Source: Mytilinidion resinicola (lineage: Eukaryota; Ascomycota; Dothideomycetes; Mytilinidiales; Mytilinidiaceae). Taken from it: 64,000 nt of DNA. The position numbers and the translations under genes are program-made. Every line of letters starts with the position of its first letter. Position 1 is the first letter of the stretch. Location: NCBI RefSeq assembly GCF_010093595.1, contig NW_022985474.1, positions 191,371 to 255,370 on the forward strand. Reading direction: 5' to 3'. Under the pieces are notes generated by a model that was given only the letters and a program-made list of their open reading frames with translations, had not been told where the DNA came from and ran no database searches. This document shows, piece after piece, positions 41,400 through 51,115 of the stretch.

Positions 41400-44006
41400 C
41401 TATTCCTCAACCGCCTCGATGTGTTCGATCGAAGGAGCGTTTTCATCGTTAGGAGTTGTCCTGGGAGAGATTTCGTCCTCATCCTGTGAGTTTTCGGCAT
41501 ACGGAGGTGGAGGTAGCGCCTCGCCGCCTTCGACCCACACCTTGTTTAGCTCGTCTTCGATTTCCTGTCTTCTTTGCTTCCACTCTTCGACCTTTGCAAG
41601 TCTCTCGCGCAATTCAGCCAACTCTTTCTCCACTGATGACTTTTCACTTTCGGTACCGATACGTTGCAAGTCCCATTCCTCGCCTGTCTCGCCTATGCCG
41701 AGGGTCAATGTGTATGTGTGGTAGCGTTTTAGTGATGCGCGTGTAGATATCGTGATCAGGGCTAATCCTGTGTTAGTATTCTCGAAGCAAGTTAGAGAAA
41801 AGTCGAACTTACTGATGCCCTTTGCTTTCGCCCGTTCGTAGAGCAGACCTTCAACATCGCTGCTGACAGCACTGGTACCCTCATCTACGAAAGCGTACCG
41901 TGGCTCATGATACAAAAGTCGAGCAATGCCCATGCGTTGCTTCTCGCCTCCGCTCAAGACGTCTTTCCAGTCTTTCCTGGTGTCCCAGCCTCCCTCACGA
42001 TCAGGAAGATAGCCTAATCGAGCTTCTTCAAGCACGCCGCTTAGCTCGAAGTCGCGCCTTTGCGCATCCTTCATATCTATCTCGGTATGAGGATAGATGA
42101 CCTGATCTCTTAAAGTTCCGGTACTTAGATAAGGGCGTTGAGGGAGAAACATGATGCCATCTGTACCCACAGATCGAGGTCGGCTCACGAGGCCTCGGTA
42201 AGTCGGCCACAATCCTGCAACAATTCGCGAAACAGCACTTTTACCGACGCCATTCGGGCCGGTGATAAGAAGATGTTCACCTGTATGAACGATGAACGAG
42301 AGTGATTCGATGAGTTCGTCTCCACCCATCGGATACAAGCTAGGGGCCACGACAGGAACGTGTTCAAGCCTGACGCCATCGAAGCCTTTGTGAATAGTGC
42401 CTTGGATGTCGGAAAGAGAGTATAGTTCGGGACGCGAGCCGGGAGGAGGGAAGTAGGCGTCGGCATGGACACGATGTAGAGTGCTGGTCAAAGTATACAC
42501 GCGCGAAGTGTAGCCAGCTAGCTCCGAAAGATCCTTGATCGAATACATCATACGGCCACCAGCATCAGCCAGTGAAAGCATTAGTCGCTTGTTGGTGATG
42601 AAGTCCTTCATTCTGTTTCTTTCGCGGCCTTGTTTTTCTCCAATGTCAACTGACTCTAAAGCCTTTGCAACACCGCCCCACGCGGGTAAAAATACAGGCA
42701 GGGATGTTATGAAGTAGCCAAATGCCGACCAGCTGCGGATTGTTAGTCCAATGCACATTGTAAGATCTGACAGTACGAACCTGTATTTGAGAACAAAATC
42801 CTCCAGCATGTTGTATCGGATCTTCAAGCTGTATATGCCCTCCATCCAATGTTTGAGCTCTCGGAATCCCTTGTCTAAGAAGTGCCTTTCCATCTGATCT
42901 CCACCGTAGAAAGCTACCTCTTCAGCATTTGCGATAAGACGAGAATGCAGTGCTCGGAAGTCGCCCTCGCGTCGCCCCTCTACAGCCTTTAGCTTCCCAA
43001 AAGGCGGAGAGAGTCTCCGAAGAATAGTTGCGGTCAGGAAATAGTTTGCGACGAGTCCAGTCAACGCGATTGGACCGAGTGATAGATATAGTTGGTAATT
43101 GAAAACGCATAGATCGACGAATGGCTTCCCCAGTGACGAATAAAGCGATGCAGCGGATTGACAGAAGAGTGTCAGATCCTGCGTGATGAACTGATCCGCG
43201 CCTTGCCCGATCCCTCCGTCCAGATTGTTGAGTTTGTAGTAGTTCAAATGGTCATTCAAGTATAGATCGTGAATGTACCGTGTAAGCCTAGTCCGGAACG
43301 CAATCGAGACTTTCGATTGCAGGAACTTGATCATGGCGTTTGTGTAAGATGCAAAGCTGCCGATGCCACACCATTTCACAATGCCCCAGAGGAAGGCTTT
43401 GCCGTTGCCTGCCACCAAATCCCGGACTATCTCACCATCTAGGCGAGCAACAACCAGCGAGAGGTATGTCCGCAGCATCAAAAAGACGCCATGACTCAGC
43501 AGCAGCCCCGTCTCTTTACTACTCCATCTCGGTATCATGATATTGAGGAGGCTTAGGAACTGGTGGAGGAAGGCGAGGTTCAATCCCGGCTTCGTCTGCG
43601 GCGGCGGAACTTGCGGTGCAGTTCCGTCACCTAAGCCTGCAGCACGCGGAGGTTGCAGGAAGAGTCGTCGATGCGCATCGAAAGTGGTAGGTTTTGTCGG
43701 ATGAATGGTGACCTTCGAGGTGGCATCGCGGTACGGGACGTATATAGTCCGGGAACCGTCTTTGCCTCTTACACCAGAGTTACGGCGTAGCAGCCGTCGA
43801 CCTGTTTCCTTCTCTTTCCGCCGGTTCTTCCACCAGTTGCTCCCTCCATATCCGGCACCAATTATAGAAACTAGGAGGGCGAGGGTGGAGAGGAGCTTGG
43901 TGACTTTGGAGGCATGTTTGACGCGTGATCGTAGGATGCCGGAGTAGTGGGCAAAGAGGGCACGTAGAGGGTCCTCGCTATGCCGGAGGGTAGATTGGGC
44001 GGCCAT
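41400..44006 (-). CDS. PXA2: Peroxisomal ABC half-transporter, ABCD family (fatty acyl-CoA import)
   Basis: From ATG 44006 (MAAQSTLRHSEDPLRALFAH) to the stop at 41400. The frame stays open upstream to 44180 but the extension has no family likeness. Two introns that preserve the frame and contain no stop are inferred at 42780-42733 (48 bases) and 41812-41762 (51 bases), leaving 834 residues. The membrane domain carries NDHLNYYKLNNLDGGIGQGA and the family motif NAEEVAFYGG. The nucleotide-binding domain has Walker A ITGPNGVGKSA, signature LSGGEKQRMG and a Walker B region YAFVDEGTSAV; a coiled-coil tail (KELAELRERLAKVEEWKQRR) follows. ABCD half-transporters dimerise to import long-chain acyl-CoA into peroxisomes for beta-oxidation. 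Whether this is Pxa1 or Pxa2 is uncertain. Confidence 0.85.
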   Translation of the reverse strand: MAAQSTLRHSEDPLRALFAHYSGILRSRVKHASKVTKLLSTLALLVSIIGAGYGGSNWWKNRRKEKETGRRLLRRNSGVRGKDGSRTIYVPYRDATSKVTIHPTKPTTFDAHRRLFLQPPRAAGLGDGTAPQVPPPQTKPGLNLAFLHQFLSLLNIMIPRWSSKETGLLLSHGVFLMLRTYLSLVVARLDGEIVRDLVAGNGKAFLWGIVKWCGIGSFASYTNAMIKFLQSKVSIAFRTRLTRYIHDLYLNDHLNYYKLNNLDGGIGQGADQFITQDLTLFCQSAASLYSSLGKPFVDLCVFNYQLYLSLGPIALTGLVANYFLTATILRRLSPPFGKLKAVEGRREGDFRALHSRLIANAEEVAFYGGDQMERHFLDKGFRELKHWMEGIYSLKIRYNMLEDFVLKYRFVLSDLTMCIGLTIRSWSAFGYFITSLPVFLPAWGGVAKALESVDIGEKQGRERNRMKDFITNKRLMLSLADAGGRMMYSIKDLSELAGYTSRVYTLTSTLHRVHADAYFPPPGSRPELYSLSDIQGTIHKGFDGVRLEHVPVVAPSLYPMGGDELIESLSFIVHTGEHLLITGPNGVGKSAVSRIVAGLWPTYRGLVSRPRSVGTDGIMFLPQRPYLSTGTLRDQVIYPHTEIDMKDAQRRDFELSGVLEEARLGYLPDREGGWDTRKDWKDVLSGGEKQRMGIARLLYHEPRYAFVDEGTSAVSSDVEGLLYERAKAKGISKFDFSLTCFENTNTGLALITISTRASLKRYHTYTLTLGIGETGEEWDLQRIGTESEKSSVEKELAELRERLAKVEEWKQRRQEIEDELNKVWVEGGEALPPPPYAENSQDEDEISPRTTPNDENAPSIEHIEAVEE

Positions 44007-45062
44007 GATAACGCATCTTTTAGCAGGACAGGAAGAAGAGGAGGAAGAGAGACGGAGGTTGCGGTGTTGTAGACCTCGTGGTCCGCACGTATCATGGCAT
44101 GTGAAAGGAACCGAGGTCCCTTGAAGGTTTTGCTTGGCACCAGAGCCACAATCCGGGGTAGTCAAGCCCCTGCACCCCACGGGACATCCTTGAAGCTCAT
44201 CTCTACTTTATAAGAACTTGTATAGTGGCCATAGTGAATGATTTTAAAAGGGTTATTTGGCTGGCTTCGAAAGGTTCGCTTTAGAACGCTCCTGATATCG
44301 TTTCTAGTCTAATCCTCTCTAAGTTACCTTTCTTCAGCCTCACCAATGCTCTCCCAATACGGTCGAGCTGTGATTGGTCCTAGCACTAATACTCAGGGCC
44401 TCAAAATTGCGCCCAACTGTAAAATAGTCCTGCGTGACTTTGCTAGACTGCTTCATCATTAAGTTCTATCATGCCAAGGTAGCTGCCAAGGTATACTCCC
44501 TGTGTTCAATGGTTTTGCCTTCAGTCCTTCTCGGACTTGCCTGATCTAGGCAATATACCAAGCCCGGATTCATCCTAGAAAGAGTGGAATTCGCCCCACT
44601 GGACCCTGAGTCTAATAGAACTGCCTTCAAAACTTTCTGTTGCCAACTGCACTTATTATGCCTTTCTTTGTATGTTTTCTATGTTTGCTATATTTGATAT
44701 TTACGACCTAGCCAGCTCGCCGGCACGTTGTAGAAGGTCGCTAGAAACGATGGGTAATAGGACGTCTGATAAAGAGGGTATAACGTTTCTAATTTACTCC
44801 TATAGTTACAATCACAGGGAATAGCGCAGCCGGTGATCACAACTCTTAATTCCTACTCCGGAGAGTGCGTTGCCGTTACACTAACCCAGCGAACCACAGT
44901 ATGCCTTCAGTAGGTTTCGCAGCTAATCCCCAATTACGCTTCCCATCTTCTGAAGTACATGCACTGCCATATCTGATCACCTCCAAATGTTACAACCCAG
45001 TACTGTCGAAGCACGGGACACATGCTCAGTGGCTTGCTTTCTGCAGGCACACCTTCGACACT
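44007..45062. other. Intergenic region
   Basis: About 1.05 kb between same-strand genes: the PXA promoter by position, plus the 3' side of the AIM6-like gene. No gene supported. Confidence 0.5.
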
Positions 45063-46586
45063 TTACTTGCCACCCCAATGGCCCTTCCTCGCAGCTCTCA
45101 AGTCATCCACATTCAACAGTCCAATTCCCTCATCATACAACACTTCCCAGACTCTGTCTCGTAAGGCTCGTGGCCACCGCGGTGTACCCCAATACCGAGG
45201 AACTAGACCCCGGGTGCGTGCATTCGATATTTGCTGGCGTATTATGAGAGCTTGCTCTTCGGAGAGTGGAGGGCCCCAGATGTGTGGAGCCGAAAAGGTA
45301 ACTTTATTGACACCAAGAGCGCGGATGAAAGGCGCGGACGCTAGATGCGAGTTGGATGGGTTGTATTTAAACCCGTATGGTGAGAAGCCATGTGGATCCC
45401 CTGGCTGTGGGTCGCGATCAGAGGCATCTTCGAGCGCATCGAGAGGAGCGTCGTAGAAGATATCTCGATAGGTTGTGTTGGCAACAAGGAGGTCGAAAGG
45501 CGCGTTCCCGGTAGCCACGATAGTAACCAATCCTTCGGTTCGGGTGGTGCCATTCCAGGTCGTAAGCCAGCCGCGACCTCGGAGAGGAGCAAGCTGCTCT
45601 TGGACCTGAAGAAATGTGTCGACGCCGTCAGTCTTGAAGTCGATCAGAAGAGTCAACGCCTGGTCCGGGTCTTGGTAGAAAACGCCATGAGGGGTGGCGC
45701 TTGGCCCCGCAATTTTGTTGGGTGCATTCATACGCTCGATGACGGTTATCAGCGGATCGATGTACATGGTTCGAAGGGTCGCGTTATCACTCAGAGTTGC
45801 AGTAGTGTGTCCCACAAACAACTCTGGCTCTCGTCGGTCATTTTCAAAGTACCATACATCGGCTTCAACACTGATGCAGCCAGAACCCAAGGCCGCGTAC
45901 AGGGGCGTTCGGCGCCAGTAATCGTTGTGCGAATGGCACGGCTACGATAATTAGTTCAATTAAGGATGAAGCAGATACATTAAAACTTGCCACAGGCAGC
46001 ACACTTTGGATGTAGTGTGTAGGATAATAGGGAGAGTCAACAGAGATTCGATCGGAGTGCTGGCGAAAAGGTTCAAAGGCATCATCGAAGGGGTCCGGGC
46101 TGAGCCATGGGAGGACAGTAAATACGAAACTTTTGGATGTGAGTGTTGTACCTGTTTCAGAGCACTGAGACACACTTACAGGCCAATATAGGTTCCAGCG
46201 GCAACTGCAAGTATGAAGATTAGGTATCTCAGCCCTCTTCTAGTACAGTTCTGCCTCCTTGCAGTTCGACATATCGGTACTCCGATACTCTTTCGTGCCA
46301 CGGGAATCCTTAGTTTTCGGCCCCAATTACGAGCATGCTTCGACCGGCGGAATTTAGAGCTGATATGAGAGTCTATGTCGGCATCTCGCTCACCAACTCT
46401 TTCATCTAACAGCAGGGATTCTAGTTCTAATTCAGACACTACCTCGTCCCGGCCAAAGCCATCAAAGGATTTCGAAGAAGTCATCAGGTTGGTGATAAGA
46501 GATAGTAAGCGACAGAAAATATTGGCGCGCAAACCTGAAAGTCGTTGTTGGTTGTTGGATGTAGAGAGTCTTTTGGGCTGGGCCAT
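45063..46586 (-). CDS. AIM6-like protein (altered inheritance of mitochondria 6; PLC-like phosphodiesterase fold)
   Basis: Three exons (46586-46180, 46129-45994, 45941-45063) encode 473 residues. The N-terminal part is basic and Ser/Glu-rich and ends in a single membrane helix (GLRYLIFILAVAAGTYIGL). The second exon has VLPWLSPDPFDDAFEPFRQH. The third begins with the diagnostic CHSHNDYWRRTPLYAALGSG and continues CISVEADVWYFEN and ELFVGHTTATL, followed by DQALTLLIDFKTDG. These His, Glu and Asp motifs match a glycerophosphodiesterase-like TIM barrel. The yeast namesake affects mitochondrial inheritance; its substrate is not known to me. The donor of intron 2 (GTGGCA) is weak, so a few residues near LPPCHSH may be wrong. 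Confidence 0.83.
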
Positions 46587-47592
46587 TACCTATAAAGGGC
46601 AGTGACATGCAGTGGCCGCTTAGGACGCGTCATCAACACTAGCACGACTAGGATTCGCCGACTGAGGCTAAAATGACTCGGATTTCAAGCCAGCTGACGC
46701 GGCTGCTCATGCAATCTTGGCATAAAAGAGATAACTTCTTTGTATTAGAGGGGGTGTTCGTTCTTGGGTGTTGTGTTAGAAAAGACAGGAGGCGAAGCCC
46801 AAACACAAGGTGACGTCCGGACGCTAGCTGACTAATTCGGCTTTAAGCCAACGACCTACGTTGGATCATGACACAGTATCGAAACATTGTTTGTTGTCTA
46901 GTATCACAGTACTTTACGCCCTCGGAATCTTCACATCGTTTTCCTATCCGTGTGAGCTGACTCAGCCGGCTGCGTAGGCGCCTCAACGTTTGGATGGCCT
47001 GAGGTGAATTGCGTTGCGGTACAAAGTAAACAGGTACTGGTGGAAGTTACTGAGGTAGAGGGTGCTTTCTTAGGGCTACAAGACTACAAGTAAAGTAGCT
47101 CGAGTCTAGACTCAATCAAGAGAATGGAGCATTCGGACCGCTGCATGGGTTCAGAAGCTGAAGCTTGACAAACACGAATCAGCTACGGTGTACGAGTACT
47201 CGATTGCCCACAGAGCACGCAGCATATAATGCATGCTTCAGCTCCGTAGCCATCACTCGGGCGGAGTTCGCGGCGGCCTAGAAATTAACGCAGCAGAGCG
47301 CGATGAGGTTTGACAACCATTGTCGTCGAGATAGGCTAGTAGCTTCCAAATCATTGCTATTGATATGCTCGATATGCTCGATATGCTCATCTCGAGGACT
47401 TATGCCACTAGTTTTGTCAATCAACGCGCCCCCATCACTCAGCCTTACACATTCCCTTTCCTCGGGATCATTCTGGGCCTCCATGATGCCTTCAGTACTC
47501 TCTCCATAACTCTCTGCTGCTACCGGTTTGGTCGCACCACCTCTCTCATTACTCCGATGTTTGCGGAGCCCTCAACAAGAGCAGCTGAGGTT
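46587..47592. other. Intergenic region
   Basis: About 1 kb with no supported gene. It holds three tandem 9-base units at 47362-47388. A 68-codon frame on the minus strand (47484-47278) encodes the repeat as EHIEHIEHI but has no other support. Confidence 0.45.
47362..47388. repeat. Three tandem 9-base units
   Basis: Three exact copies of GATATGCTC. Confidence 0.9.
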
Positions 47593-48015
47593 TCAATTCT
47601 GCAGCACTTGCTTCTTGATGTCGACCCTGAAGAAATCGCCATCTCCACCATCGGTATATTCCAGCGACACTGCACCAAGCTCGTCGATTCCCCAAGTCAC
47701 TTGATTCAGGCCTGGGTCCTCGGCTCCCTGAACAAAATTGTCCTCTTCCACAACATCAGGATGCCCTTTTTTGAAGAACTCCATGATCTTCGAATTGGCC
47801 ACCTCGACGGTTGCGAATACACCAATAATCTTGTTTTCGTTGCAATCGGAGCTGTACACGTAACGTTCTTCGTGCATTACAACGAACATAGGGGAGTTCC
47901 TTGTTGGTGCGTTTGTTGCGGAGGCCTGCTGCTGACTGACGTTTCTGCCAGCTGCCTCGACTGCGTCTTTGAGGTATTGGGGATAGTCTCCCTGGACATA
48001 TTCGTCTCTCTGCAT
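47593..48015 (-). CDS. Unnamed small protein, copy 1 of a tandem triplet
   Basis: An intronless frame of 140 residues from ATG 48015. It begins MQRDEYVQGDYPQYLKDAVE, then a Gln/Ser/Ala/Asn-rich linker, and a folded-looking domain: MFVVMHEERYVYSSD, GVFATVEVANSKIMEFFKK, VVEEDNF, LNQVTWGIDELGAVSLEYTD and GGDGDFFRVDIKK. The same blocks in the same order occur in the two frames immediately upstream, so this is one of three paralogues. No signal peptide, membrane helix or catalytic motif is visible; the protein is acidic and probably cytosolic or nuclear. I do not recognise the family. A longer antisense frame covers it but is explained as a shadow because the minus-strand blocks are conserved across all three copies. 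Confidence 0.72.
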   Translation of the reverse strand: MQRDEYVQGDYPQYLKDAVEAAGRNVSQQQASATNAPTRNSPMFVVMHEERYVYSSDCNENKIIGVFATVEVANSKIMEFFKKGHPDVVEEDNFVQGAEDPGLNQVTWGIDELGAVSLEYTDGGDGDFFRVDIKKQVLQN

Positions 48016-48551
48016 TGCGAGAATATATGCTGGCGTCGAGAGGTTCGTCAGATATCTGCAGCTGATGATATGTGAGAGGCTTGCGATAATCTTTTGTCTT
48101 GAATGGCGGGGAATTCGAGGAAATTGAGGATGTTGAGGACAGGTGGAGGGATGCCAGCGAGTCTACGGAAAGTACTGTACCCCTTTTTAACCAAATTGGG
48201 TGAGCCACAACCTTGGAACACAATTCAACGTAGCCTTGGTAGAGGCTTAGTAATGAAGGCTCGACTTTGGCGGAAATTGAATACCGAAAAGGGACGTACA
48301 TTCCCTGTTGCAATACGCGACGGGTGGCGTTAAAATGAATTTCTCCATTCGCTTCTCTTCGATTGTATACCGTGATACGAGTTTCGCACGTACAAAGGTA
48401 CCCGTTTGGGACTCTAATGAGCGCTACAAAATCGCTGCAGAAATTGAATGCGGGCACAATGCTCCGTTTCTTCAAGACGCGCGGACCAAAATAGAAGCCT
48501 TTCTGGGACCTCTAGCAGACATCTCTCCCATGACGGACAAGCGCCGAAGAA
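48016..48551. other. Spacer between tandem copies 1 and 2
   Basis: About 540 bases, presumably the promoter of copy 1 and the 3' end of copy 2. No conserved family blocks are seen in it. Confidence 0.45.
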
Positions 48552-48995
48552 TCACATGAGTAGTTCATGTGTCTCGATATAGACTTTAAAGACATCACCC
48601 TCCGCCCCATCTGCGTATTCTAGCGATAGAGCGCCAGAACTATCAATCTTCCACGTTACTTCATTAAGATCAGCGCCTACTCCCTCTCCAAAGAAGTTGT
48701 CCTCCTCCACAACACCGTCGTGGTGTTTTTGAAACATTTCCATGACTTTGGCATTGGCAGTGTCGATGTTTCCGCAAATAGCCTCAATGTCGGTGCTGTT
48801 ATCCTCGCTTCTATAGTGGAATTGTGCCTCGTGCATTATGATGAACACCGGAGGATTGCTTGATGATGTACAAGCCACGGAAGAAGCTTGTCGCTGACGG
48901 GCGGCCCTCCCGGCGGCCTCACATGCGGTTTTGACGTATTGGGGATAGTCTCCTGCGATGATTGGACTGCTGCTACTTTGGCGTTGAGGAGCCAT
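48552..48995 (-). CDS. Unnamed small protein, copy 2 of a tandem triplet
   Basis: An intronless frame; the ATG at 48995 (MAPQRQSSSSPIIAGDYPQY) is chosen because it aligns with the start of copy 1, giving 147 residues, although the frame is open to an earlier ATG at 49124. Shared blocks are GDYPQYVKTACEAAGRAARQ, VFIIMHEAQFHYRSED, TANAKVMEMFQKHHDGVVEE, DNFFGEG, LNEVTWKIDSSGALSLEYAD and GDVFKVYIETHELL. Compared with copy 1 the MHE, ANAKVM, VVEEDNF, VTW.ID and LSLEY.DG elements are retained, so selection on the protein is likely. Family and function are not recognised. Confidence 0.72.
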   Translation of the reverse strand: MAPQRQSSSSPIIAGDYPQYVKTACEAAGRAARQRQASSVACTSSSNPPVFIIMHEAQFHYRSEDNSTDIEAICGNIDTANAKVMEMFQKHHDGVVEEDNFFGEGVGADLNEVTWKIDSSGALSLEYADGAEGDVFKVYIETHELLM

Positions 48996-49147
48996 TTCAA
49001 TAGATGTGAGGTCGATACAGAAGATGGCTTCGGAAGTTTGTATAAATGTTGGAGGTGGTGCAGAGTGTCGAGGTTGAAAAGTGACCTCATCGATCGTCAC
49101 GGCGGCAGATCTGCGTAAATCCATGTATCTTCTGGCTAGTCAAAAAA

Positions 49148-49605
49148 TCAGTCCTGCAGTTCACGCCTCAGGATATAAAATTTGAAAGCGTCTCCATCTC
49201 CGCCATCTTCGTATTCGAGCGACAGTGCACCGAGTTTGTCGATCCCCCACTTTACTTCGTTGACATCAGGGCCATCTTCGTCCTCAGCAAAGTTGTCTTC
49301 GTTCAGATCCATAACATCGCCGTAATGTTCCTGAAAGGCATCCATGACCTTTGCGTTCGCCGTTTCGAGAGTTGCGAAGACTCCAACAGCATCGATTACG
49401 TTCATAGGAGAGTCATAGAAGTAGTGTGTTTCGTGCATTACGATGAAGACGGTAGGATTACTTGATGATGTACCGGCTCTGTCGGAGGCTCGCTGCTGGC
49501 GGATTCGCTTCCTGGCTTCTTTGAATGCAAATCGACGTGCTTAGGATATCCATTCTGCTTTTTGACGCGTTTTGGAGGCGGATAGTCGTCATGGTAGGTC
49601 TCCAT
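49148..49605 (-). pseudogene. Unnamed small protein, copy 3 of the triplet, with a one-base frameshift
   Basis: ATG 49605 opens METYHDDYPPPKRVKKQNGY then PKHV, matching the GDYPQYV start of copies 1 and 2. After V the family sequence continues in the next frame (FAFKEARKRIRQQRAS, then SSSNPTVFIVMHETHYFYDS) and stays open to 49148, with ETANAKVMDAFQEHYGD, VNEVKWGIDKLGALSLEYED and GGDGDAFKFYILRRELQD. The break lies at about 49533-49537 and is best explained by loss of one base, since the alignment to the other copies keeps the same spacing across it. No intron fits. The downstream half could still be translated from an internal ATG (49438, in MHETHYF). It may be a true pseudogene or a sequencing error. 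Confidence 0.65.
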
Positions 49606-51115
49606 TGCGATGACCTAGGAGTTATTTCCGGATTGAGGAGGTGTTAACGTATTTGTGAGGTTGTGTCGAGATGTCTTTTCGACGGTGTAGACAAGAGGAA
49701 TTGTTCTTGTTTTCGCGGAAGGCATAGAGGCTATATATATAAGGGTACCTAATATAATCGGGGGCATATAAAATTAAGTGGAGCTATCCAGCTGATAAAG
49801 GGACTAGTAGCTAGTAGTATAGAGTCTAGCCCCAAAAAATATTGAACAATCACCCAAGTGTCAATGCCTCTGCGCAGGACGTGACTTGGAAGTTTGCGTG
49901 TGAGTGTTGGAAGTGGAGGTGCTGAGTGTTATGGTTGAGAGATGCGAGAGATCGCCAAGGCGGCAGTTCTGCGCCTCGCGTGGCAGTGATGGCTTAAAAA
50001 TTCGGGAGTCCATGCACGTTCCGACAAGCTGGCACGTGGCTGGGTGGCTGGCACTTGGCCACCTCAGCACCAAACTCCTTTCCAGAACGCAGTTATCGCC
50101 ATCATCCCGACTTCGCAATCTCGACTATCTCAATGCTAATTATCACGGCGGACATGATGCTCTGGCAGGCACCATATGCATCTAAGTGCTCGCTTAGTTC
50201 GGCTCCGAAGCCGTTCTCCGCGAAGCCCGCCTCCTCCGCATTCACGTTGGCCTCACAAGTCCATANNNNNNNNNNNNNNNNNNNNNNNNNNNNNNNNNNN
50301 NNNNNNNNNNNNNNNNNNNNNNNNNNNNNNNNNNNNNNNNGCCCGCCTCCTCCGCATTCACGTTGGCCTCACAAGTCCATATTGTGATCTCTTAGGTCTG
50401 GACCCACATTGCTAAACGCTCTGATCTTCACTCGCAATCCCCACAACTCTACATATGAGTCACACATTTCACCTTTCACACCAGCCTTGGAACGGAAGCG
50501 GCGTAAAATGCTCACGGGGAGCTTTCAGCTTCTCCGTCGTACGGTGGCCGAGCTCGCCAGGTGCCCATAAAGCATCATAATGATGCCGAACGGTAGATAA
50601 ACGATGTCTGTTCACGTCAGAACGACGATCGCGGTCTGGAATGATTGCTGAGTGCGGTTCTGGATGATTGCATGGGTGAAAGAAACCCTCGTGAACCTAC
50701 CACCGTATTCACATATCGCCCTCGAGGGCGAGAGGGCACGTAGATGGCGCACAAGTAGTTGCTCTTGCTCCTTAGCCGTCAATCACTGTGGAAATCTAAC
50801 AAGTGGACATGTGAATGCTCTCCTGCGACGTATCTACCTATACCAACAAAGAAGATACTTTCCTCTAGAACAGGCATCCTGTATCGGATCTGATTAGAAA
50901 TGCGTCGAGCAAGCTATTATTTTTAATGCAGCAATACAAGTGGGTCCAAATGCTGCATACCGGGATACCCACTAAAGATAGCCCGGAAGGCCGATTATCC
51001 GCCGAGCTTTCTTTTCATACAAGGGTACAAGGGTAAGTCCATAGTTATCTTATTATATTATCCTCGATTTTCCTTTTCATTCGTATCGTTTTTCGCAGAG
51101 TTCTATACCTCCATC
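49606..51115. other. Intergenic region containing an assembly gap
   Basis: About 1.5 kb between divergent genes. It includes 75 undetermined bases at 50266-50340, an AT-rich stretch near 49730-49850 and a short direct repeat (about 50630-50670, each half ending in ATGATTGC). No gene supported. Confidence 0.55.
50225..50381. other. Assembly gap (75 N) flanked by identical 41-base sequences
   Basis: Bases 50225-50265 and 50341-50381 are identical, both starting GCCCGCCTCCTCCGC and ending CAAGTCCATA, with 75 N between them. Two contig ends that overlap but were not merged would look exactly like this, so the N stretch may represent no missing sequence. A genuine tandem repeat inside the gap is the alternative. 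Confidence 0.9.

Noticed and set aside
44007..44180. N-terminal extension of the PXA transporter
   Set aside because: The upstream 58 codons are Ser/Cys-rich without family likeness; the ATG at 44006 gives the usual N-terminus.
47365..48075. 236-codon open frame on the plus strand over tandem copy 1
   Set aside because: It is antisense to a frame whose protein blocks are conserved in two neighbouring copies; the plus-strand translation shows no such conservation.
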